Assembly: GCA_030145365.1 (NCBI GenBank)
Contig: JAQYVS010000440.1
Location: 1 to 6,459, forward strand
Origin: Desulfofustis sp.
GTDB taxonomy: Bacteria > Desulfobacterota > Desulfobulbia > Desulfobulbales > Desulfocapsaceae
DNA length: 6,459 nucleotides
Direction of reading: 5' to 3'
This document shows positions 1 to 5,776 of this stretch, in pieces. A program made the position numbers and the translations under genes. The notes under the pieces are model-generated. The model had not been told where the DNA came from. It saw nothing but the letters and a program-made list of their open reading frames with translations, and searched no databases. Numbering within the stretch: position 1 is the first letter of the stretch; each line of letters begins with the position of its first letter.

Positions 1-1362
1 AACGAGATGGCGTAAAGAAAATCCACCGATTTTCATATAGAGAACAGTGGTGAGGAACAGAAAATTAATAACCATGGTGATTGAGGTCGAAAGCGCAATG
101 GCTTTGTGCTGATAGGCATCAATGGTGTTGATGATGATCAAAATATTAATAGCGATGGCTAAAAAACTGGCGATTACCGGATATCGGGGGGCATTGATCG
201 CATAATAAACCGGAACGATCACCTTATTTGCAGAATAGGCAAACAAGCCAATTCCATATAAGGAAAGTGCAACAGCGGTGGCCTTCGTATCGATGGAACT
301 GAAGGCACCATGCTCAAAAATTATCCTGATGATCGGTTCAGATAAAATAATTAAACCAAATGTAGCTGGTATGGTCAGACAGAAAACCATAACCAGCGAC
401 GAGACAAAGGTCTGCTTCATTTCATCATGGTTTTTCAGGGAAACCTGGCGGGCAAGAAGTGGCAGTGCAGCGATCGAAATGGCTACGCCGAACAGACCGA
501 TGGGCAATTGCACAAGTCTAAAGGCGTAATTGAGCCAGGAAACCGACCCCTCAACGCATGAGGAGGCGAAGTTGGTGTTGATAAAGATATTAATCTGTGT
601 AGCAGAAAGTCCGATTGTCGCCGGAATCATTAATTTCAAAACCCGCACTAACCCAGGGTCGGAAAGGTTTAAACCCGGTGTGAACTTGAAACCGAGACGC
701 TTTAAAGTCGGTAATTGAATTGCCAGTTGGAGAAAACCTCCAATCAATGTGCCAAAAGCCATTCCGATAATGGCCGGATAGCCATGTTGCGGCAAAATGA
801 AGGCGAGAGTGGTGCCTCCGATAATTGAGCCGAGATTAAAAAAACTTGAGGCAATAGAGGGAATAAAAAACCGATTTCTGGTATTGAGAATTCCCATCAC
901 AACTGCGGCCAGCGAGATAAAGAGAAGAAACGGCATCATGATAACGGTCATGGTGCTCGTCAATTCGGCTTTACCGGGGACACTGCTGAAATTCGGAGCA
1001 AGCACAGCAACGATTTGATCGGAGAAATAGATTGCCAGCAGTGTGATAATAGAGATTGCAACTATAAAAAAGCAGAGAACATTAGAGGCGAGCTGCCAGG
1101 TTTCCTCTTTGCTTCGGTTGGCGTTGTAATCGGAAAATACTGAAACAAAAGCAGCAGATAACGCCCCTTCACCAAAGAGGTCACGGAGCAGGTTTGGTAT
1201 TCTGAAAGCCACGACAAACGAGTCGTAGGCATAACCTGCGCCAAAGAGGCCGGCGAAGACCTGCTCACGAATCAAACCCAGGACTCTGCTGCACATCACG
1301 GCAAAGGATACAATAGCAGCAGATTTAGCAAGTCCTGCAGAAGAATTGTCTGATTTACTCAC
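1..1362 (-). CDS. murJ: MurJ (MviN) lipid II flippase, 3' end cut by window edge
   Basis: Inner-membrane MOP-superfamily flippase that moves lipid II from the cytoplasmic to the periplasmic face for peptidoglycan synthesis. Translating the minus strand from the GTG at 1362 gives 454 uninterrupted codons to the left edge; family members have roughly 510-525 residues, so about 60-70 C-terminal residues are missing. Recognisable segments are SRVLGLIRE (residues 25-33), DSFVVAFRIPNLLRD (47-61), FGEGALSAAF (63-72), YAFRLVQLPIGLFGVA (279-294) and FEHGAF. The arginines and aspartate important in E. coli MurJ (R18, R24, D39, R52, R270) appear to correspond to R26, R32, D47, R60 and R282; this alignment was made by eye. 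Hydrophobic segments recur throughout, as expected for 14 helices. The GTG start is chosen because an in-frame TAA lies seven codons upstream, with no ATG between, and VSKSDNSS fits a short MurJ N-terminus. No clear Shine-Dalgarno precedes it. It is divergent from the EF-G gene. Confidence 0.95.
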   Translation of the reverse strand, partial: MSKSDNSSAGLAKSAAIVSFAVMCSRVLGLIREQVFAGLFGAGYAYDSFVVAFRIPNLLRDLFGEGALSAAFVSVFSDYNANRSKEETWQLASNVLCFFIVAISIITLLAIYFSDQIVAVLAPNFSSVPGKAELTSTMTVIMMPFLLFISLAAVVMGILNTRNRFFIPSIASSFFNLGSIIGGTTLAFILPQHGYPAIIGMAFGTLIGGFLQLAIQLPTLKRLGFKFTPGLNLSDPGLVRVLKLMIPATIGLSATQINIFINTNFASSCVEGSVSWLNYAFRLVQLPIGLFGVAISIAALPLLARQVSLKNHDEMKQTFVSSLVMVFCLTIPATFGLIILSEPIIRIIFEHGAFSSIDTKATAVALSLYGIGLFAYSANKVIVPVYYAINAPRYPVIASFLAIAINILIIINTIDAYQHKAIALSTSITMVINFLFLTTVLYMKIGGFSLRHLV

Positions 1363-1481
1363 AGGCAGCGCGGATGAAGTTTAGGTTCAGCAAAGAAAAC
1401 ACTTACGTCATAAACAGTCCATTAAGGCGCGAATGTACCATCAAATCCAATTCGAATCATTAATTGAAATAATCCATCGTC

Positions 1482-1583
1482 TTTGATTGCACATTAAATA
1501 CCAATCAAATATTGATGAAGCTTGACTTTCGGCCTGATGATTGAATATATGTTGTGTGTTAAATATTTGAGGTTTTGATTGGT
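1482..1583. repeat. Three TTTGATTG octamers in mixed orientation flanking the EF-G promoter
   Basis: TTTGATTG occurs at 1482-1489 and 1574-1581, and its reverse complement CAATCAAA at 1502-1509. The middle copy lies 12 bases from the left one, forming an 8-bp dyad. With the right copy it forms a 10-bp inverted repeat (ACCAATCAAA at 1500-1509, TTTGATTGGT at 1574-1583) that brackets the predicted -35 and -10 boxes. This could be an operator for a DNA-binding regulator. In AT-rich sequence it could also be partly chance. Confidence 0.35.
1522..1551 (+). promoter_or_regulatory. Putative sigma70-type promoter for the EF-G/mog pair
   Basis: A -35 box TTGACT (1522-1527, five of six matches to consensus) is followed after 18 bases by a -10 box TATATG (1546-1551, four of six). 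Transcription would start near 1558, leaving a leader of about 85 bases before the ATG at 1644. The region is AT-rich, so chance matches are possible. Confidence 0.45.
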
Positions 1584-1631
1584 TGTGATTGTCTTACTTG
1601 TAATCAGCAGCCCTGGTTATCTATTGAAATT

Positions 1632-1637
1632 GAGGAG
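1632..1637 (+). promoter_or_regulatory. Ribosome binding site that fixes the EF-G start at 1644
   Basis: GAGGAG sits six bases before the ATG at 1644 and is the only good Shine-Dalgarno match in this window. It argues against the in-frame TTG at 1575, whose nearest purine run (GAGG, 1569-1572) is only two bases away. Confidence 0.75.
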
Positions 1638-1643
1638 AAACAG

Positions 1644-3704
1644 ATGCAGGATACAACAATGGTCAGAAATATAGCAATACTGGGACATGGAAACAGCGGC
1701 AAGACCTCACTTGTTGAGGCTATGTTGTACACTGCGGGAAAGATCAACCGACTCGGCAAGGTTGATGACGGCAATGCCTCAATGGATTTTGACGATGAAG
1801 AGGTAAACCGTAATATATCGATCAGTGCTTCTTTTTCAAATTACAGCTGGAAAAAAACAGACGTATATCTCATCGATACTCCCGGTGAAGATTCGTTTTT
1901 TAACGAAACCATTACAGCAGCAAATGTGTGCGACAGCGCTGTGTTTACCATTGGAGCCGTATTGGGTGTAAAGGGACAAACCAAGAAATTTGCTGATTTG
2001 ATTGATGAACATTCTATCCCTTCCATGATCGTCATCACCAAAATGGATCGCGAACGGGCTGATTTTTTTAAGACATTTGATCAAATAAAACAAAATCTTC
2101 CAGTCAACCCGGCTATTATTCACCTGCCTATCGGCAATGAAGAAAATTTTAATGGTATTGTTGACCTTGTTTCAAATAAGGCCTTTGTCTTTGAAGATGG
2201 AGCAAAGGGAAGCGTCAAAGAAACTGAAATTCCATCTGATATGGCGGACGATGTTGCAGTATATCGTGAATCTTTGATGGAAAGCATTGCTGAGACCGAT
2301 GAAGATCTGATCGAAAAATTTCTGGAAGAAGGAGAACTCGGTGAGGAAGATCTGAAAATCGGCCTTAAAAAAGCGATAGTTGATGGTGAAGTAACGCCTG
2401 TTTGTGTCAGCAGCGGTACGCTGAACAAAGGTACAACACCTATTCTTGATGCCATAAACTCTTATATGCCCGCTCCATCTGATGTCACACCACGAAGTGG
2501 AATCAACCCAAACAACGATGAAGCCATTGAGTGTCTACCTGACAGTGAAGCATCATTTGCTGGGTTTGTTTTCAAAACCATGGCTGACCCGTATGCCGGA
2601 AGGCTGACCATCTTCAGAGTCTTTTCAGGCACCCTGTCTGGTGAATCATTTTACAACGCCAACAAAAAGACCAATGAGCGATTTGGCAACCTGTTTCTGA
2701 TCGAGGGCAAGGAACAACGCCAGGTAGACAGCGCAGGTCCCGGAATGATTGTGGCCGTGGCTAAATTAAAGGAAACCACCACTGGAGATACACTATGCAA
2801 ATCGGATGCACCGGTTGTCCTGGAAGCTCCTGATCCGCTCTCTCCGGTTATTACCTATGCTGTTTCGGCTAAAAAGGGAGATGAAGAAAAACTTTTTTCA
2901 TCGCTCAATCGAATGCTGGCTGAAGACCTTTCACTTAAAATGTCACGTGAGCAACAGACCGGTGAGACTCTGGTGTCAGGCATGAGTCAGGTGCATCTCG
3001 AGGTAGTCGGAAATATTATCAAACGAAAATTCGGTGTTGAGATGGAACTTAGTTTACCTAAGATCCCTTACATGGAAACCATTAGAGGAACTGCCAAGGC
3101 TCAAGGCCGACATAAAAAGCAAAGTGGTGGTAGGGGGCAGTTTGGGGATTGTTGGATCGAGATTTCGCCAATACCCGGAGAAAATTTTGAATTTGTTGAC
3201 AAGATTGTCGGCGGAGTTATCCCCCAGCAGTATCGGCCCGCCGTTGAGAAGGGTATTCAAGAGGCTATGGAAAGAGGTGTTCTGGCGGGTTATCCGGTAA
3301 CTGACGTTAAGGTAGTGCTCTTTGACGGTTCATATCACGCAGTCGACTCATCCGAAATGGCTTTTAAGATTGCCGGTTCACTCGCTTTTAAACAGGCTGC
3401 GCCGGACGCAGGAATCGTTCTTTTGGAACCGATTATGGATATGGTCATTACCGTCAACAAAGACAGTGTCGGCGATATTATGGGTGATTTGAATTCCCGA
3501 AGAGGACGCGTTATGGGCATGGATTCAGTACCAAAGGGCGAGGTGGTTACCGCCCAGGTTCCGATGGCTGAGATTCAAACTTATGCCAACGATCTTACAT
3601 CGATGACTGGCGGACTTGGCATGTTCACCATCGGATTTTCCCATTATGAAGAGGTTCCAGCCCAGATTACTGAAAAAATTGTAGCGGAAAGAAGTAAGGA
3701 ATAA
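1644..3704 (+). CDS. fusA: EF-G-like translational GTPase (EF-G2-type paralogue)
   Basis: Cytoplasmic ribosome-associated GTPase of 686 residues, close to EF-G length, with all five EF-G domains in order. The G domain spans about 1-290: P-loop GHGNSGKT (14-21), switch I NRNISIS (55-61), G3 DTPGED (78-83), G4 TKMDRERADF (132-141) and G5 SSG (256-258). Domain II starts near 304. Domain III (about 393-470) includes SGMSQVHLE. Domain IV (about 475-594) includes GGRGQFG and the tip loop GSYHAVDSSE, where H565 matches the translocation-critical E. coli H583. Domain V starts near 595 (EPIMDMVI) and contains NSRRGRVMGM. The RERADF and LPIG segments resemble the EF-G-like (EF-G2) subfamily more than canonical EF-G. 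Unusually, the His after DTPG is Glu82 and the NKxD Asn is Thr132. It may act in elongation, recycling or a specialised role; a canonical fusA probably lies elsewhere. The next gene begins 14 bases downstream. Confidence 0.93.
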   Translation: MQDTTMVRNIAILGHGNSGKTSLVEAMLYTAGKINRLGKVDDGNASMDFDDEEVNRNISISASFSNYSWKKTDVYLIDTPGEDSFFNETITAANVCDSAVFTIGAVLGVKGQTKKFADLIDEHSIPSMIVITKMDRERADFFKTFDQIKQNLPVNPAIIHLPIGNEENFNGIVDLVSNKAFVFEDGAKGSVKETEIPSDMADDVAVYRESLMESIAETDEDLIEKFLEEGELGEEDLKIGLKKAIVDGEVTPVCVSSGTLNKGTTPILDAINSYMPAPSDVTPRSGINPNNDEAIECLPDSEASFAGFVFKTMADPYAGRLTIFRVFSGTLSGESFYNANKKTNERFGNLFLIEGKEQRQVDSAGPGMIVAVAKLKETTTGDTLCKSDAPVVLEAPDPLSPVITYAVSAKKGDEEKLFSSLNRMLAEDLSLKMSREQQTGETLVSGMSQVHLEVVGNIIKRKFGVEMELSLPKIPYMETIRGTAKAQGRHKKQSGGRGQFGDCWIEISPIPGENFEFVDKIVGGVIPQQYRPAVEKGIQEAMERGVLAGYPVTDVKVVLFDGSYHAVDSSEMAFKIAGSLAFKQAAPDAGIVLLEPIMDMVITVNKDSVGDIMGDLNSRRGRVMGMDSVPKGEVVTAQVPMAEIQTYANDLTSMTGGLGMFTIGFSHYEEVPAQITEKIVAERSKE

Positions 3705-3718
3705 TCTGCTGTAAGTAG

Positions 3719-4225
3719 ATGATGAGCTTGAACGGCTTTAGATTCGCAGTCATAACCATGAGTGATCGTGGTTCTCAGGGACTAAGGGAAGATACCAGTG
3801 GTGCCGCATTGCAGGAGATGTTTATCGCAGATGGCTATCAGCTCTGTCACTATAGTGTTATTCCCGATCAGATTCCGGTAATTGTGGAAACCATCAGGGG
3901 CGTCATAGACGAAGATAAGGCCGATTTGGTACTTACCACTGGCGGAACCGGAGTGTCACCATCCGATGTTACCCCGGAAGCGATGGATCACCTTGTTGAA
4001 AAAGAAGTTCCCGGGATGGCCGAAGCAATGCGAGCCGCAAGTCTTGCGATTACACCGAAGGCTGTTATTTCAAGAGGACGGGCAGGAATTAGAAAAGAAA
4101 GTTTGATTATCAATCTTCCGGGAAGCAAAAAGGCCGCATTGGAAAATATAACGGTACTGCGACCGGCATTGGTTCATGCACTTGAAAAGATAAAGGGAAG
4201 CGATGCTGATTGTGCAGATGCATAG
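3719..4225 (+). CDS. mogA: Mog/MoaB-family molybdopterin adenylyltransferase
   Basis: 168-residue single-domain MoCF-fold protein. Family members adenylylate molybdopterin before molybdate insertion; some MoaB-type homologues are less well defined. The N-terminal strand is RFAVITMSDRGSQG (8-21). The nucleotide/pterin loop is LTTGGTGVSPSDVTPEA (72-88), and later come EVPGMAEAMR and SLIINLPGSKKAA. D50 (in VIPDQ) and D83 (in SDVTPEA) correspond to catalytic-site aspartates D49 and D82 of E. coli MogA; I aligned these by eye. The length is nearer E. coli MoaB (about 170) than MogA (195), so the Mog/MoaB assignment is not settled. It starts 14 bases after the EF-G stop and is probably cotranscribed. 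The only nearby Shine-Dalgarno-like run, AAGGA at 3696-3700, is 18 bases from the ATG, so coupling to upstream translation is plausible. ATG at 3722 is an equally possible start. A strong hairpin follows 24 bases after the stop. Confidence 0.9.
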   Translation: MMSLNGFRFAVITMSDRGSQGLREDTSGAALQEMFIADGYQLCHYSVIPDQIPVIVETIRGVIDEDKADLVLTTGGTGVSPSDVTPEAMDHLVEKEVPGMAEAMRAASLAITPKAVISRGRAGIRKESLIINLPGSKKAALENITVLRPALVHALEKIKGSDADCADA

Positions 4226-4249
4226 CAACTCGTAGAAAAACATACACCA

Positions 4250-4293
4250 ATAGAAAAGGGGCGTTTCAGATACCTGAAGCGCCCCTTTTCTAT
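4250..4293. terminator. Bidirectional intrinsic terminator between mog and purM
   Basis: A 20-bp stem (4250-4269 with 4274-4293) closes a 4-base loop ATAC. Its core is GGGGCG/CGCCCC flanked by AAAA/TTTT. Reading either way the GC-rich arm ends in CCCCTTTTCT, giving a T-rich tail on both strands. It lies 24 bases past the mog stop and 21 bases past the purM stop, so it can serve both convergent genes. The single non-Watson-Crick position (T4264 with G4279) is a U-G wobble in the plus-strand RNA and an A-C mismatch in the minus-strand RNA. Confidence 0.9.
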
Positions 4294-4314
4294 CTTTCAG
4301 CCTAAGAACAAGGA

Positions 4315-5373
4315 TCAGACAAATTCGACTTGTTCACTGCCCGCTGATCCAGATGCTTTAGAAGTAATTTCTCCGATAACAAAAGGTGTTTCGCCTAGGG
4401 CGCTGAATTGTAGAAGGATGTCGTTCACATCGTTTTCTTCAACAATTACCATGAATCCTATTCCCATATTGAAGGTTCGGTACATTTCAGTCTCTGAGAC
4501 ATTTCCTTTTTCTGCAAGGAAGGGAAATACAGGGGGAATAGTGAATGAATTTTTCTTGATCAAGGCTTTGCAACCATTTGGCAGCACCCGGGGAATATTG
4601 TCGTAGAAGCCGCCCCCGGTATTGTGCACCATGCCATTGATCTTATAATTTTTTAAGACGTTCAGAATTGGCTGAACATAAATACGGGTTGGTTTTAGGA
4701 GTTCATCACCAAGCTTCACATCAAGTTCTTCAACAAAATCATCAACATTTAAACCAAGATCGCTGAAGCAGATTTTTCTCACCAGGGAAAAACCGTTGGA
4801 ATGTAAGCCATTGGAGGCCAGACCAATAATCTTATTGGTGACCCGGATATCGGAACCGTCAATGATACTGTCCCTGTCGACGATGCCGGTGACAAAACCT
4901 GCCAGGTCGTAATCACCCTGACGATACAAACCGGGCATTTCGGCTGTTTCACCTCCAACGAGGGAACATTGTGCTTGTCTACAGCCTTCGGCGATACCTG
5001 CTACAACCGCGGTTGCGACATCGAGATCGAGCTGGCCAATGGCAAAGTAGTCGAGGAAGAATAAAGGTTTTGCGCCACTGACAATGATGTCATTGACACA
5101 CATGGCGACCAGGTCGATACCGATAGTGTCATGGGAACCGCATAGTTTTGCTACTGCGAGTTTTGTTCCGACCCCATCGGCTGAAGAAACCAGGACAGGG
5201 CTTTCATATTTTGATTTATCTATTGAAAAAAGGCTTGAAAATCCACCAATTTCGTTAATAACACCGCGCTGATGGGTTGAAGCAATAACACTTTTAATAT
5301 TTTGAATAAAGGCATTGCCTTTATCGATATCAACCCCAGCTTCCCGATATTTTGAATCGTTTGAATCAGTCAT
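4315..5373 (-). CDS. purM: PurM, phosphoribosylformylglycinamidine cyclo-ligase (AIR synthetase)
   Basis: Cytoplasmic enzyme of purine synthesis that uses ATP to convert FGAM to aminoimidazole ribonucleotide. The predicted 352 residues match the usual 345-350, and the family motifs are in order: YREAGVDIDKGNA (9-21), SSADGVGTKLAVA (63-75), GIDLVAMCVND (85-95), LFFLDYFA (104-111), LVGGETAEMPGLY (138-150), GLASNGLHSNGFSLVRK (184-200), HNTGGGFYDNIPRVLP (from 250) and YRTFNMGIGF near the C-terminus. No catalytic segment is missing. The ATG at 5373 is chosen because YREAGVDID then begins at residue 9, as in relatives. An in-frame TTG at 5436 would add 21 residues not typical of the family. No good Shine-Dalgarno precedes the ATG. 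The gene stands alone, convergent with mog across the terminator and divergent from the DUF2065 gene, with no other pur gene in view. Confidence 0.96.
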   Translation of the reverse strand: MTDSNDSKYREAGVDIDKGNAFIQNIKSVIASTHQRGVINEIGGFSSLFSIDKSKYESPVLVSSADGVGTKLAVAKLCGSHDTIGIDLVAMCVNDIIVSGAKPLFFLDYFAIGQLDLDVATAVVAGIAEGCRQAQCSLVGGETAEMPGLYRQGDYDLAGFVTGIVDRDSIIDGSDIRVTNKIIGLASNGLHSNGFSLVRKICFSDLGLNVDDFVEELDVKLGDELLKPTRIYVQPILNVLKNYKINGMVHNTGGGFYDNIPRVLPNGCKALIKKNSFTIPPVFPFLAEKGNVSETEMYRTFNMGIGFMVIVEENDVNDILLQFSALGETPFVIGEITSKASGSAGSEQVEFV

Positions 5374-5575
5374 TAAGCGATTACGTATTTGTAGATTGCC
5401 AAAAAATTGAAGCCAAGATACGTTGTACCATAGCAATTAGATGACTTCGGTTTGAAAACTAGTTTACCCTTTTTGAGAAGAATTACCAAATACATTATTA
5501 CCGGAGTTTTGTAAATATAATAGTGATATTCCAACCTTCTCCGTATACAAACTACATCTGGTCAATATATTTATT
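5374..5575. other. Divergent intergenic region between purM and the DUF2065 gene
   Basis: This AT-rich gap must hold the start signals for both neighbours. On the plus strand there is a perfect TATAAT at 5516-5521, but no good -35 box 16-18 bases upstream. On the minus strand a weak pair (TTGGTA, 17 bases, TAAACT, around 5461-5489) could serve purM, each box matching four of six consensus bases. I could not recognise a purine-repressor operator or a riboswitch by eye. Confidence 0.4.
5516..5521 (+). promoter_or_regulatory. Candidate -10 box for the DUF2065 gene
   Basis: An exact TATAAT lies 54 bases before the ATG at 5576. The matching -35 position (around 5493-5498, CATTAT) is poor and there is no extended -10 TG, so this is a tentative call in AT-rich DNA. 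Confidence 0.25.
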
Positions 5576-5776
5576 ATGAAACTGTTAATCCTTGTTTTTG
5601 CCATGGTTTTAGTTGTTGAAGGGCTGCCCTATGCTGCCGCTCCAGAGAAAATGAAAGAGTGGTTGCTCAAATTGAGCGATGTACCATCGACGACATTGAG
5701 GGGGGTAGGGGTTTTTTCTCTGTGTACCGGCCTTCTCATCTGCTGGGTTGTTCAAAAAACTAATTTTTTTATGTAA
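5576..5776 (+). CDS. DUF2065 (YjeT-like) small inner-membrane protein
   Basis: 66-residue protein of unknown function. It has two hydrophobic segments: MKLLILVFAMVLVVEGLPYA (1-20) and GVGVFSLCTGLLICWVV (about 43-59). Between them lies a short amphipathic stretch, APEKMKEWLLKLSDVPSTT. The pattern of first helix, EGLPYAAAPE, a tryptophan/leucine-rich linker, P followed by TLRGVG, then a second helix ending in a basic residue matches the DUF2065 family, whose E. coli member is YjeT (similar length). The protein probably forms a helical hairpin in the inner membrane. The start follows the family N-terminus, with no visible Shine-Dalgarno. The gene is divergent from purM, and its last 8 bases overlap the 3' end of the convergent methyltransferase gene. 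The final codons pass through a run of seven T (5764-5770). I can suggest no function from context. Confidence 0.82.
   Translation: MKLLILVFAMVLVVEGLPYAAAPEKMKEWLLKLSDVPSTTLRGVGVFSLCTGLLICWVVQKTNFFM

Larger units (their letters stand above)
1363..1643. other. Divergent intergenic region between murJ and the EF-G paralogue
   Basis: This AT-rich gap separates two divergent genes. On the plus strand it holds a sigma70-like promoter (1522-1551) and a purine-rich ribosome binding site (1632-1637). It also holds three copies of the octamer TTTGATTG. I found no convincing promoter for murJ on the minus strand, no RNA gene, and no small reading frame with a credible ribosome binding site. Confidence 0.6.

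Noticed and set aside
278..1268. Several short reading frames on both strands within the murJ region
   Set aside because: They are shadows of a continuous 454-codon minus-strand frame with clear MurJ motifs.
1575..1643. In-frame TTG start adding 23 residues with a cysteine cluster (CDCLTC) to the EF-G paralogue
   Set aside because: There is no ribosome binding site at workable spacing, and the segment begins only about 17 bases past the predicted transcription start. The ATG at 1644 has an ideal GAGGAG and puts the P-loop at the usual EF-G distance from the N-terminus.
1836..3520. Minus-strand and alternate-frame reading frames inside the EF-G gene, up to about 110 codons
   Set aside because: They lie within a fully conserved EF-G frame, show no family motifs and have low-complexity, serine/leucine-rich antisense composition.
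5374..5436. In-frame TTG start adding 21 residues to PurM
   Set aside because: The extension is not typical of PurM, has no Shine-Dalgarno and uses a rare start. The ATG at 5373 gives the normal family length.
5754..5770. AAAAAA/TTTTTTT inverted run as a terminator for the DUF2065 gene
   Set aside because: The possible stem is only A-T pairs with no GC-rich arm, and it lies within coding sequence. It is unlikely to work as an intrinsic terminator alone.
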